Assembly (NCBI GenBank): GCA_026874595.1
Contig: CM049320.1
Location: 10,049,464 to 10,113,463 of the forward strand
DNA: 64,000 nt
From: Sipunculus nudus
Taxonomy: Eukaryota; Annelida; Sipuncula; Golfingiida; Sipunculidae
Reading direction: 5' to 3'
The translations under genes were made by a program, and so were the position numbers. Positions 24,865 to 36,444 of this stretch are shown here, piece after piece (position 1 is the first letter of the stretch; each line of letters starts with the position of its first letter). The notes below the pieces were generated by a model that ran no database searches, was not told where the DNA came from, and saw only the letters and a program-made list of their open reading frames with translations.

Positions 24865-27545
24865 TTAATTGTGAATCAAATTTTCCAAAGTCTCGTCATC
24901 CAGTAACATTTCACGGAGAGTCTCCAACTTCTCTCTCTTCTCAAGGCGTTGCTTAGCAACACCTGATGGACACGTGCTGTCAACGTGTTCCTTTCTGCAG
25001 TAATACCGAACCTGGTAAAACAAAATTGACTGTTTTAATTGGTAGTACAGTATTTTGGAATTATTAAATTCCCATTAACACAATCGTGTTAAATTTCATA
25101 CAAAAATATTTAACCTAATATATCTACATTAAACTTTTCTGTAATGCTGTTATGTTATATTTTCTTCGAAGCTTTCTCTGAGACCCATGTACATGTTTTT
25201 GTAACCCTGTGATGATTTACCTTGACATCCGGGCACTCTGCGCACGGTGTATTGTGGTCGTGGTACTTCATCCCGGCCTGCCAGCAGATTCCCTTGTCAC
25301 GTGAACACTCGTCGCTCACCTTCCAGCCCTGCTGTGATAGATGGCTGTGACACGTGAAGCCGATATACCTACCGTTCTCGATCCACGTGATATCAGTCTC
25401 ATCCATACAGCTCACTTAAGGATAAGAAAGGATCAATAATGTGCACACCGCAGGCAATAAATGAACCTCTTTCTTACACTAGCGACACCTGCTGTCAACG
25501 AATTACACTAAGAGAATGAACACGTTATATCGACATTTAATTAAAGATACTATTTTTTTTTATATCTTGAATGATTATTGTAATAAAAAACAGATCATAT
25601 TTTATATGGTCTCTAATCTTCCATCTCCAATGGCGAAAGTAAAGAATACTTTATTCTTAAATATGTTTGTTTGAAGGTGAGGTCCCTGCATATTGTTTCA
25701 TACATCAAAGACCATAAGGGCAGTAAGCATGTATACTAGTAGAGAACGCCAGTTGACATAATGTGTTTCCCAAGTGGGAGATAACAAATACCCCTGAATA
25801 TTTCCCGTGGCCATTGTTTTAGCTAATCACAATCAAACTGTGTTTCCTTACCCTGAATACATATTCGGCTTATATACATATATATAGCTCGGCTCTAGGA
25901 CAACTACCCCCCGACAATTCCCCCCCCCAGACAATTACCCCCTTGGACAACTACCCCCGGTACAATTACCCCCCCCCCCCGACAACTACCCCCATGGTAT
26001 AAAAACCATTTTAAAGTACACATTGTACAAATTAAAAGTAAAATATTCCGATTGTAAGTAAAACAAATGCCGATGATAATATATTTCAAATCAAGCATAG
26101 GTGCATACATCATGTATATTGTAAAAACAGAAAAAAAAATCCATCACATCAACTTTTCAGTAGCTTTTTACTAGTTCTAGGCAATGTCTCTCAGATGATT
26201 GTATTGTGTATTGTAAATAAAATTGTAAATATATGGTAAAAAGTCCATTATATGAAATTTGCTTTACATTAGCAAGTTGTAAAACAAAATCTTTATAAAC
26301 CTATGGTCCATATAACCACCCGCAAGCTTACAATATAATTCCATTCAAAAAGGGAATAACATTCATTCTCTATAAGTAATATCATAATAAGTAATAGCAT
26401 GATATTATTATCTAAAGAGATTTTTTTTTTATTTTTTGTTTGCAATTAATTTTATTTATTTCTTTGGAATTCTGTGCTACTCATTAGCAACAAAGAATAT
26501 ATTTAAATGTATAACGTGTACTTTAAATGTGATTTATACCATGGGGGTAATTGTTCAGGGGGTAGTTGTCCTGTTGCTATATAGCTCACATGCATGGGGG
26601 GTAATTGTACCGGGGGTTATTTGCCTGGGTGGTAGTTGTCTGGGGGGGGGGGGTAGTTGTCCGAGGGGGTTATTGTCCTGAGGGGTAATTGTCTCGGGGG
26701 TAATTGTCCGGGGGGTAATTGTCGGGAGGTAATTGTCGGGGGGTAATTGTCCGGGGGGTATGTCCAGGGGATAGTTGTCCTGTTGCCATATAGCTCACAT
26801 GCTCATTAGGTGATTCACTGGCTAATGGAGCTTAGAATTGACCTTGATATACCAGGCCCTGATTTTCTTTTCCTGTGCTTCCTATGTATTAGCGAATCTT
26901 GATGTGTCGGTGTAATAGGGTTTGTAATTTATATTGATAAACCTACGTACCTGGATGTTTAGGGCATAAATGGTTTGTCATATACGTTTATGTTAGCACG
27001 TATCTGGTTGTCGGATACATCAGATTTGCTATTTAAGTATATGTACGTACTTATCTGGTTGTCAAAAATATCAGATTTTTCATTTACGTTTATGAAAGCA
27101 CGTTTCTGGTTGTCCGATACATTTGATTGATAAACACGTGTATGTTCTTCCGTATCTGCTCGTGTCGGACACTTGTGATATTTGTAATATAGGTCTATGT
27201 ACTTATTTACATGGTTCTGTCGGACTTTCATACCCGTAGTATACGTTTGTGTACCTCAGAATATGGTTATGCCTGACAAATCAGATTCGCTACGGTTTTA
27301 TTTACTCACTAATCTGGTCGATGCTTGGGGTTATATGGCTAATAGTGCTGCCTTTGTCGACTTCCGCCGCCAAGGGTTCTCCGCCGGAACAATAGTACGT
27401 GCAATGGTCACCAGGGAGCAGCAGTTCAAGCCTAAGAATATGATGACGATAATTGACCAGTTTGTCTGTTTTAGTTGCATTGACAGTAGTACTGATAACA
27501 AATATTTGGGGGAACAAACTAAATAAGTGGTATAATTAATAATAA

Positions 27546-27595
<50 letters not shown>

Positions 27596-27621
27596 TAATA
27601 ATAATTATAATAATAATAAAC

Positions 27622-27668
<47 letters not shown>

Positions 27669-28869
27669 GTGGTAGAAAGTTTAGAAGGCCCAGTAGTTTA
27701 CAATTTCCCTTTGTATCGCGTAGCTGTTCCTATAATTATTTTTTATTAATTTAATCATTTTCATCATTAAAAACGAATAGAAGTACTCTTAGATTTTAAA
27801 TGCAATAGCAGCCGCAATATGGGTTTATCATAACACACTTTTAATAAGGAGCGTTCATTTTGAGATTCAACTTTCTGAACATGAAATTTCAAACCCAAAT
27901 ATCGTCACCATTTTGATTATAATTTAAATATCAATTATGATTATACCTTATTCAAACTTTTAATAAGTACGATTTCAAATATGAATATTTAAAATATTGT
28001 TTAATCATAAATATGTGCGATCTCCCTTAAAAAAAAAAACAAGAAAAACAAGCGGGTTCTGCAGGTGTTGGTATCACAAGCGATCACCAGATGGCGTACA
28101 TGTGAATGTTTTCGTGTTCGTTCAGCATCCCGTTTCGGTCCAAATCCACCCAGTCCATCCAGACTCCGTCCGACACCTCACTGTACCCCTTTTCTGTAAA
28201 CAAATTAAAATGCTTTTCAAATAGAATTATAACGGTGGTCTGTGCAAACGAATTTCTATCTTTCAATCCAGGACCACCTCCAAAATTGATTTCCGCCCCT
28301 ATTTTTCTATGGTTATTTTATTCTCTGGTATCTCCATGTCCTCGATAATGTTGTTAATTCGTGTTCATATTCGGTTACCAGAGGTGCATGGAGGGAGCGC
28401 CTTTACCATTTACAAAGAAGGATCAATATCCTAAAACAAGCCACAACCTCAAGAGGCTAAGATAAGTCTTAAAAGGTTAGGAAATTACACAAAAAAGTAC
28501 TTTCTCCCAGTAACGTAAACTTTAAACCTTATTTTTGGTCTTGACCCCTTCAAAGAAATTGTGGTATCAACGAAAGTTCTAAACACGTTGCACTCTTTAT
28601 CTTATGTATGTAATAATGATAAGGCCCAACTACCTCTCTTGAGATGTTATACGCTCTGAATATTTTGCATTTATGTATATATATATATATGAAAAAAATT
28701 CTTAGATAGTTATCTTCAAACATTTTCAGTTGATGCGTGTATACGTCAGGTGCGTGTGTTTAAGTAAAAAAGACATACGTCCTCCAGTGTTCTGGTTGTA
28801 GTAAATCTTCCCTCCATTGATGGCTCCCAACCAAAACGAGGCAATAAGGCAAGTCAGCAGCAAAGTCAT
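24865..28869 (-). CDS. Secreted protein with one WxxW-like domain, four coding exons
   Basis: Exons, minus strand: 28869-28779, 28193-28088, 25410-25221, 25011-24865; all phases agree (1, 2, 0). The predicted protein has about 177 residues. Residues 1-19 (MTLLLTCLIASFWLGAING) are a signal peptide. Residues 42-143 fit the Mucin2_WxxW domain of mucins and CILP: WMDW at 42-45, the D-x-D...E spacing to E58, cysteines at 67, 86, 101, 108, 122, 125, 134 and 143, and the closing DVKVRYYC. The tail, 144-177, is charged and probably helical. Donors include C|GTATGT (exon 1) and AAG|GTAAAT (exon 3); acceptors include TTTACAG and TTACCAG. Exon 2 has two phase-compatible donors (28088 and 28100), changing length by four residues. 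It is likely extracellular, in mucus or matrix by analogy with the family; its role is unknown. Residues 47-58 also match an EF-hand loop pattern (see findings). Confidence 0.78.
25875..26810. mobile_element. G-rich fold-back element in intron of the WxxW gene
   Basis: The left arm (25880-26090) holds C-rich units such as GACAACTACCCCC, then CCCCCATGGTATAAA, TTTAAAGTACAC and TTGTACA. The right arm (about 26500-26600) carries the reverse complement (TGTAC, GTGTACTTTAAA, TTTATACCATGGGGG, then GGTAATTGT and GGTAGTTGTCC units). The right arm continues into an array of GGGGGTAATTGTCCG-like units to 26780. CCTGTTGCTATATAGCTCAC (26569) recurs as CCTGTTGCCATATAGCTCAC (26778), and the left end has a related TATATAGCTC at 25881, so these words may mark the element ends. 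Confidence 0.65.
26950..27325. repeat. 51-bp minisatellite, about seven degenerate units
   Basis: TATCTGGTTGTC-type words occur at 27001, 27052, 27103 and 27153, then more diverged at about 27206, 27259 and 27311. A TCAGATTTG-like word follows each. Because 51 is a multiple of three, a minus-strand frame stays open with 17-residue units such as VSDNQIRANINVYDKPF, but it lies within an intron and has no splice support. Confidence 0.7.
27538..27667. repeat. (TAA)n/(TTA)n inverted microsatellite, hairpin-forming
   Basis: A TAA/AAT repeat tract to about 27620 is followed immediately by a TTA/ATT tract to 27667. The two halves are reverse complements, so either strand could fold into a hairpin with arms of about 45 bases. 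Confidence 0.9.
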
Positions 28870-28919
28870 GTTGGTTCCTTATTGGTGGATATAAAACACA
28901 TTTACTTATTTGGCATAAT

Positions 28920-29036
28920 ATGCTTTCTTTCTTTCGCTCTTTCTCTTTCTTTCGTTCTTTCTCTTTCTTTTGCTCTTTCTCCCTCCCCCCCCCCCCCTCT
29001 CTCTCTCATATATATTTATATATATATATATATATA
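28920..29036 (+). repeat. Pyrimidine (CTTT)n/(CT)n and TA microsatellite
   Basis: CTTTCTTTC-type repeats, then a C12 run, CTCTCTCTCTC and TA repeats, within the first intron of the WxxW gene and about 50 bases upstream of its ATG exon. A GAGAGAGA tract lies at 29112-29142. Confidence 0.9.
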
Positions 29037-29149
29037 CACACCGTTATATATGTGGGTATTTACGTGCATGTAAATATGTATGGATAAATATATGTATATG
29101 TTAATATGTATGAGAGAGCGAGAGAGAGAAAGAGAGAGAGAGATAGTGT

Positions 29150-32100
29150 ATAACATTAATATTCACACCAACGTTCACCGCATGCACACAGATTCGTTTG
29201 ATGCTAGAATCAGGTCATTGTGACAGCCTCTGTCAAACATTTCCTTCAATTCACATTCCTACGCGCGTCAATACGGTAACCTATAAAACCTGATCCGTTC
29301 ATACCGAATCAGTCATGCATGTCTATACAACTATATCTCGTCTTCTTACCAATGCCTATAACATCGTTGTATGTAACCCCTCTCAGCTAGCTGTCCCCAG
29401 GTATGACATACCTGGTTTTGTGAATGCTTCAACAGTCTACCCAGATTTCTTATTTCGGCGCATTTCCTAGTCTTTCGTACTGCAGTTTGTACTCTTAATA
29501 TATGCGCAGTATGGTACCCAGAATGGTGGAACCTAATCATCTTTCGGACAATATTAAAATATTTTAATTTATTATTAATTTTAAAATAATATAGAAATTG
29601 TTTCGAATATGCCCTCTATCTTCGCGCTAATTAGTGATGAAAGTGTGCAGTTTCTGGACGTTCCTTTTACTTTAAAAATCTAAATTCGGAATAAAATAAT
29701 AATTTTTATGTTTTCATTTCTCTAAATGTTTCCACCATTAATTCTCATTCTAACTGGTTGGGGCTCATGTCTTTCAACTGAAATATTTTTTAAATCGATA
29801 AAACTTTAAAAAAAAATATCAATAAAGGTACCCTTTCTGTGGATACAGTGAATATATAATTAGAAAATGGATAATTGAAACATATCTGAGACACTTCCTA
29901 ACACACACTTCAAACAAAAGTGTCTGGATTCGGATGTGGATCCCACAGAAAAGGGAGACGAACAAAAAAAAAACAAAAGACCAACAGAGCGTCATTCAAA
30001 TTTGCTGATGCAGAAATTAGGACCGAAATCTGATGGAGCGAAACGAGTTCAAGTCTATCAACTTTGTAATGACAGGAGGATTTTGGCTGCTTTTAAACAG
30101 GTTCTACCTCCTCGGGTGGGGGGGGGGGGCTACAGGAATATATTGAGTAAAAAGTATTCAATTACTAGGCCGATATTCGTGCGGTCTTTGTTAACAACCG
30201 TCGCCCCACAATGTATGTCATAGACGACCGGCCTAGCACCAGACAATCTTTTATCCTTTTTACCTTCAGTATAAGCAATGTAATTATCATTCTGTAGACA
30301 GCCATTTTTTTATTTCTCGAACAATTTCGCAAAATATTAAATAGAGCTTACTTACACTTCTTGATATGGTCAAGATGATCATCGAAATGCATACTTAAAA
30401 ACATTGGCATAATTCCTTTATGTGGTGATCTTTATTATTTCCATATTCTTTACATCGAATTCTGGATCAGGAAAATTGATTTCAAAGAATATACTTGATT
30501 AAGGGTGCTTACAGAAACACAAACAGACGGACAAATCGTGATATATGGAGGAACAAACATGATAACCGTGCACGGGCTTTTTCAGAAGAAGGAACGATCC
30601 CTCATGTGGACGGAAGGATGCTTTTGCTCATATAACAAGGACTTCGGTACGGAGATATTGTGTTTAGCCATATGGTGAAAACTTCCTTGGTAATATTATT
30701 GTATAGTTTCAGATATTCATCCTGTAATTTGATGATTTGGGCGTGGTCAAAAGAAAGCGATATTAAAGTGATATTAAAATTTGCCGACACACGACCCTTT
30801 GCCACCAAACTCTCTCGCCAGAGGTCGCCTGGACGCTTTCATCGGAGTATTTTCGTGTCACATCCTGGGCCCTTTTTTAACCCTGACCATACATTTAACC
30901 CGGGTTCTCGAAACAGCTCATGGAGGGCTGCCATTTTGCGCACAAAATATGCGTTTCGAAATTATTGGTTTATTTTAATTTAAAAAAAAAAAACGAAAGG
31001 ACACCATTCCATTCTGTTATATTTTCTCTTCTATCAGATGCATAACTTTAGTGTTCATCACAGACTATATGTAAATCCAGTGTTGTTAGAAAATCATAAA
31101 GTGGCTTCATCTTCAGACAAGAAGTGAGTGACTGTTCTGACACGTTTCGCTTCTTGTTCACTTCAGTTTAGATATTAATAAAACTGCCGGAAAATGACAC
31201 GGTTTCTCCTACACTAAGGTGCATATCATTGAGAGAAATCAACTGTAAAGTGTCAGATGAATTAAAGAGAAGAATAAAAATAGCAGGGACTTGTTTAGAA
31301 GGGACCAAGATGCGTGCTCCTCCTAAAAACTCTTTAACTAATTTTGAAAGGAGGCCACGAATTTCGAAAATTGTCCTGCCGGGCCTTTACCTCTTCACAA
31401 ATTAATTAGAATTCATTGACTGTGATACAGGTCAGCAATATAGAACTCAAATTTGGACCCTCCATCGTTTCACGATACCTCTCATACACCTCAGATATGG
31501 TCATAACACCAATGAAATCTATTTATGTTTTTATATTTATATTTCTTATTTATGTTTTATCCCAATTTTCATAAATGTTTAATCTTTTATAAAAAAAATA
31601 ATAAATATAATATTAAACATCTTTAATTACGTTATATTCTGGTACCTAAAAAAGTCTTTGGACACTTCTGTTTTTATTCAAAAGTTAAAAGAACATTAAA
31701 AATTGCATTTATGGGTCATAAAACTCATATTTTACACACTTATTAGAAACAAGAAACAAACATATTATATTTATCCTGATTTCCTCTGCAATTTTTCGGA
31801 TTGTTCATGCTGTGGTTTTTTTCATAATAATTTACGCATTTTTAAGAAAATGCTTGCATAGATTTTTTTAGTTGATTTAATTAAACTACGAATTAAAGGC
31901 TTAAGTAATGTCTTTACCATAGACTTTCACCGAAAGATGTCAACTTGCTCTGGGAGTATCTTTACAAAGTTTTTAAAATGAACTTTCATTTTTTGCTATA
32001 TATTCCTATAATAGCTTCAAATTATTATCACAATGAATGGATGCAATATATAATCGTTATATCTATTATATTGTCATCACTCTACCAATAATGATGCTGT

Positions 32101-33240
32101 GTACATGTTGTTTTATCGGGGGAAAACATTCTCACTCAAAGTCGTACAATTTATTTATGCCTCACGTCTCTTGAAAAACGCATTTCTTTGTGTAGTTTCT
32201 TAATAAGCATTTTTGCCATTCTTTGCTGACTTTTTAGTGGAGAGGGTTACTAGCATTCGAGCACCAATAATCTTTATTTCATGTTAGTGAACCACATGCC
32301 AAAATGTCCCTGCGAAAAGCGGAACTGTGGATTTTCCACAGGTGCATCTAGTAATTAATTAATTAATGTTTAGTTGTATGAACTACAGTACACTATTTCG
32401 TTGGAACAGTGTTAGAATTCTCACATTGCTCACACTAAACAGTACTATAGTACAAAACGGATGAAATCAAACAAACTTAACCTTAAGAATATTTATAAAA
32501 TATATTAATCATAAATATATATATATATATATGTGTGTGTGTTAGAAAATTAGTATAGGCAGTATATGTGATGCAGGTTCATCAGTGTACTTGAAATATT
32601 CATGATCATACAGTCTGCAAGTATTGGCGCCTGGGTTTAGTTAGTTCCTTCGTTTCACATTAACACATGTTTTTCTTCTGTTGTAATAAATCAGCTTTAT
32701 TCAAGGATGAAAAACAAAACATTTCCTGGTAAATCCTTGTTTAAAAAATGCTACTCAAGCAATAAGCGGCATACGGTATACCTCGAAAACTAATATACTA
32801 TATACACTAGCTTGCTTGCATCATATATGCTATATATGCTTACACACATGCACATATTTATGTTTTGATGTTGTTTAGTTATCTTATTTCTACACACATA
32901 CATATATATATATATATATATTAATATATATACATAAATTTATTTATTTGAAAACAAAATGCAAGTGGTATTGAATATTTGCATTTATAGTCATTTAGTA
33001 TTTTAATTTACAAATTGCAAAATTATGAATAAATAAATTTTTATATAATAACAGCCTTTTTAACAGCTATGAATATTACACATTTAAGTTATTGATGTAA
33101 CATTGGCTTTTATGCATGTATATGCCGTATTTAACAAATGCGTTCATATCTTCTTCGGAAATATAGTTGTGATAACATTTACTTATAATAAATAAGATAA
33201 TAAAACACCCATATGATTATTTATATAAAGTAGTAACAAA
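29150..33240. other. Probable large 5' intron of the WxxW gene, nothing else recognised
   Basis: About 4 kb of AT-rich DNA between the probable untranslated exon and the ATG exon. Small frames at 29346-29540, 29936-30223 and 30660-30983 have no family signature. A short TA/TG microsatellite lies at 32515-32540, another TA run at 32900-32920, and an ATTAATTAATTAA palindrome at 32353. Confidence 0.45.
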
Positions 33241-33245
33241 CTTAC

Positions 33246-33350
33246 CTTTGAGAATTCGATGATACGTCACGCACACAGACACAGACAAATAATTTAACAC
33301 GAACGAAATAGATGAGGTTCTTCTGGTGTCGGCAGATCCCTCTGTCTGAC
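33246..33350 (-). other. Probable 5' untranslated exon of the WxxW gene
   Basis: On the minus strand TCTCAAAG is followed by a consensus donor GTAAGT at 33245, and a compatible acceptor-like AATAAG precedes the ATG exon (about 28877). The 3' border rests on the donor; the 5' border is a guess from the promoter elements next to it. The acceptor is weak, so an alternative is that transcription starts nearer the ATG exon. Confidence 0.4.
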
Positions 33351-33412
33351 GGTATCTGCGCAGGACGTCTATACATATACTAACAGGCTCTCACTAGCTG
33401 CCCCGCCCGAAC
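33350..33412 (-). promoter_or_regulatory. Candidate core promoter of the WxxW gene
   Basis: Read on the minus strand: GGGCGGGG (plus 33401-33408) as a GC box, then TATATGTAT (plus 33371-33379) as a TATA-like box, then the start of the putative untranslated exon about 25-30 bases on. The local GC content is much higher than in the surroundings. Confidence 0.35.
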
Positions 33413-33414
33413 GC

Positions 33415-33824
33415 CCGGAGAGGTGGTACACCTTTATGAACTGTTGTTGAATGTGGAATGTAAACAGCTTAACAATCACTTCTTTACTGAGGTAAAATAG
33501 CGTTCATTTTAATGGCTACCTTGGCTCGCAGGGCGCGTGTGTGGGCGATTGCTGTACTCTCGTATAAAAAAAAAGAAGTCACAAAGAAATATCCAATATG
33601 TGGAGGCGAACTTTTCTTAAATGAAGACTTATTTAGTACATAATAATAATATATAATTATATTATACACTGTGATCTTTAAATATGAGTTTGACAAACAT
33701 TTCTGGCACATGAATCAACAGAGATCGTTTATACTTGTTAGGGAATTGTTTAAAATAGGTATTATGCATATTTTATGGATATATTCATTATAATATACAT
33801 GTATACATATGTGTATATATACAC

Positions 33825-33876
<52 letters not shown>

Positions 33877-34575
33877 TATCGAAGTAAATGTATTGAACAA
33901 TGATTTTTATTGGAATTTAAATTATAACATATATTATATTGCTAAGAATTCCAATGAATTCTATGAATAGACTCATTAAAAGTTATTAGTCTAATATTTG
34001 TAGTTTATAAACCAATACAATTGCGTGCAACCACTAGTTATATTTCATGGGAATTTCACAGATATATGGCGCCTGGCTTGTCCATATAACGCTAGTAACA
34101 AGGGTGTATTCCTCTAAATGTTTTATATGTTGAGTTTATACTTATACGGCCTGAAAATGTATCTCTCAAAAGTTGAACTGCTTGAAAATGGATAACTATG
34201 TAGTCTAGATTGAGCTACTAAACACATTAAATATATTGTTAGAATTCGCTATATCTCGTTTTTTTAATCAGGAAAAATTTCAATGGAGCATACATTTGTA
34301 CACATCCGTTCTCTCAATGGCTGGGGGGGGGGGGGTCTCTTAATGCAGCAAAACCACCAGGTTATGAGTAAAGAAAGTAAATTTTATCTAAAGGGATTCT
34401 ATGAAAAGCATTATCATAGTATGTCGATCCATCTGAAACCGTGAGGTAACATCCCTACACTCGTTCATTACAGGGGATGCCGTGCAGCAAATTTTAACAA
34501 CAGTTCATACCATATTGATTCGATCCTTCTGTGCCGGTCTATACTTTATCATATGATATAAACCAGTATTGTAGT
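33415..34575. other. Intergenic DNA with a long TA tract
   Basis: (TA)n at 33825-33873 and a poly-G run at 34324-34336. No gene was recognised. Confidence 0.6.
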
Positions 34576-34755
34576 CGAGTCCACACCATCCGAGTACGGG
34601 TGCATGTCCGAGTACAGGCTACTCGAGTCCAAGTCCGAGTCCTTCAGGTTCGAGTCCGAGTCCGAGTCCTTCAGGTTCGAGTCCAAGTCCACCTTCTTCG
34701 AGTTCAAGTCAATTGGAACCCGAGTGCAATCCGAGTCCGAGTCTGAGTCCAATAC
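34576..34755. repeat. (GAGTCC)n-type hexamer array
   Basis: Degenerate CGAGTCCGAGTCC units with TTCAGG spacers that recur as a longer unit (GAGTCCGAGTCCTTCAGGTT). Hexamer periodicity keeps all frames open and yields Ser/Asp- or Arg/Val-rich frames on both strands, which are not genes. Confidence 0.85.
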
Positions 34756-34759
34756 AAAT

Positions 34760-35510
34760 TCCCTTATTAAAATAAAATTTAAAATAAAAAATTAAGATTA
34801 TCATATGTATTTTACGTTGACTTGTATATGCTTTTTACTTAAATTTTAATTTACATTTAGATTCCGAAGAAGAGCTAACTCTTGGTATATATAGTCATTT
34901 TATAGAATCCTGTAGTATTTCGCACATGCATAAAAGAATTACAGTATATGATAGATTCTACTGGACTCGAGATGGCCTGATTTCCGAGTGGCCTGAATTC
35001 ATTGTCTGCAACAGGTATGCTGCCTTAACTTAATGTAAATTAAGTGAAAATATTCAATACTTTCATAGCAGAAGTTTCAATGAGTTTTATAATGTGCTGT
35101 TATAATTCTGCTGATCTCTTTTAAGCCACTGGGATTTTTTAGGTGATTCAGACAATTTTATGCGGCCTGGGCCTCTTTTTTTCTAACAGGTGGATCCTTT
35201 TTTAAGAGAAGACTTTAGTCCTCGTGGGCGTCCCTGAGGAGATTCTACAAATTTCAACAATGTGACACCTGAGGCAAACCTCCGCTAGCTTGACTGAGCG
35301 GAGTGCTGTGCATTGTTGCATGAAAGATCCTGTATGTACCGAGCTCATGCTCTGCTGATCGTGCGTACTTAGTTACAGGTTCATCGGTACTTTACAGGTA
35401 CTTGCGAAATAATTGTGCCTGCGCTGTAAGATAGCGAGCTGGGGAAAGCTCCTGTGCTATTTGTGATGTACAGTGAAATGTGTTCTATAACCCCCCCCCC
35501 CGCCTACACA
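34760..35510. other. Intergenic DNA, nothing recognised
   Basis: No ORF or repeat ends were noticed. A poly-C run at 35491-35502 precedes a TA tract. Confidence 0.45.
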
Positions 35511-35511
35511 C

Positions 35512-35515
<4 letters not shown>

Positions 35516-35566
<51 letters not shown>
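35516..35566. repeat. (TA)n microsatellite
   Basis: About 24 uninterrupted TA units. Confidence 0.97.
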
Positions 35567-35569
<3 letters not shown>

Positions 35570-35942
35570 AATATTGAGAAAGCAGGTTTCCCACCTGGGA
35601 AATAATCCAACGCTATAAAACAATACGCACCTCGGGCCAATGTAACCTCTGTATGGAGGAGAAATACAGCATACTGCACAAGAAAAGCGACAAGTTGATA
35701 ATCCTATTAAACAGGTGAAGTGAATTAATTCGAAATGCCGACGTCTGAAACTACTGAATCGTGTAAAAAGAAAGTAACAGTTATATCTCATTTATCTGAT
35801 AATCGCCCGGGTGCCAACACCGGCAACGGCGTGAAACTGCGAGTTATAACATGATGCTCAAGCGTGCTTAACGTTTAATTAATCTGCTCGACCTTAGCTG
35901 TATCGAGCACTACACTGCAAGCACTGGAACCTACTCGGAATG

Positions 35943-35944
<2 letters not shown>

Positions 35945-36033
<89 letters not shown>
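35945..36033. repeat. (TA)n microsatellite
   Basis: TA tract broken by single T and G interruptions at about 35997 and 36023. Confidence 0.97.
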
Positions 36034-36036
<3 letters not shown>

Positions 36037-36073
36037 GAGACACTGAAGAAAAACAACACTAAATTCACTACAG

Positions 36074-36108
36074 ACTGTTTCACGGGATGCGACTCGATCA
36101 TCAGGTGA
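36074..36108 (-). ncRNA. Hammerhead-like core motif, weak
   Basis: The minus strand has CTGATGA (plus 36098-36104), then 16 bases, then GAAAC (plus 36077-36081), the two invariant core boxes of a hammerhead ribozyme in the right order. The intervening TCGAGTCGCATCCCGT does not form a good stem II, and no clear cleavage triplet with stem III was found. It may be a decayed copy from a retroelement that carried such a ribozyme, or chance. Confidence 0.2.
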
Positions 36109-36175
36109 ATGTTGTTAGATTCTAACATATCGCTTGTCTGAGGGCCATAGAGCACTTTACACCGGAGGGTAACTC

Positions 36176-36180
<5 letters not shown>

Positions 36181-36227
<47 letters not shown>

Positions 36228-36232
36228 TTAGT
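36181..36232. repeat. (TA)n microsatellite
   Basis: TA tract with two late C interruptions (TACATATACATATA). Confidence 0.97.
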
Positions 36233-36444
36233 CGATCCTGCTTAATTGCATATCGTACACTTGTATATCCCGTTTAATTGTATAAAATAATGAAAACCAA
36301 AATCTCCTTTGTTTCTATAATAAATTTCCCTTTTTTTATATCTGTTAAATGTATATAAGTTAATAGAATATTATCATCCGTCAATCATGCACGACAGTTC
36401 CTGATATTTAAGTGCGACAACGAATTATGTAACTTCCCAGTCCA

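Noticed and set aside
28084-28266. Stand-alone EF-hand protein on the minus strand
   Set aside because: The frame begins in intron sequence before a clear TTTACAG acceptor. Splicing to the signal-peptide exon and the Cys-rich exons gives a phase-consistent secreted protein.
34531-34795. Ser/Asp-rich and Arg/Val-rich ORFs on both strands
   Set aside because: All are translations of one GAGTCC hexamer array, which cannot acquire stops in any frame.
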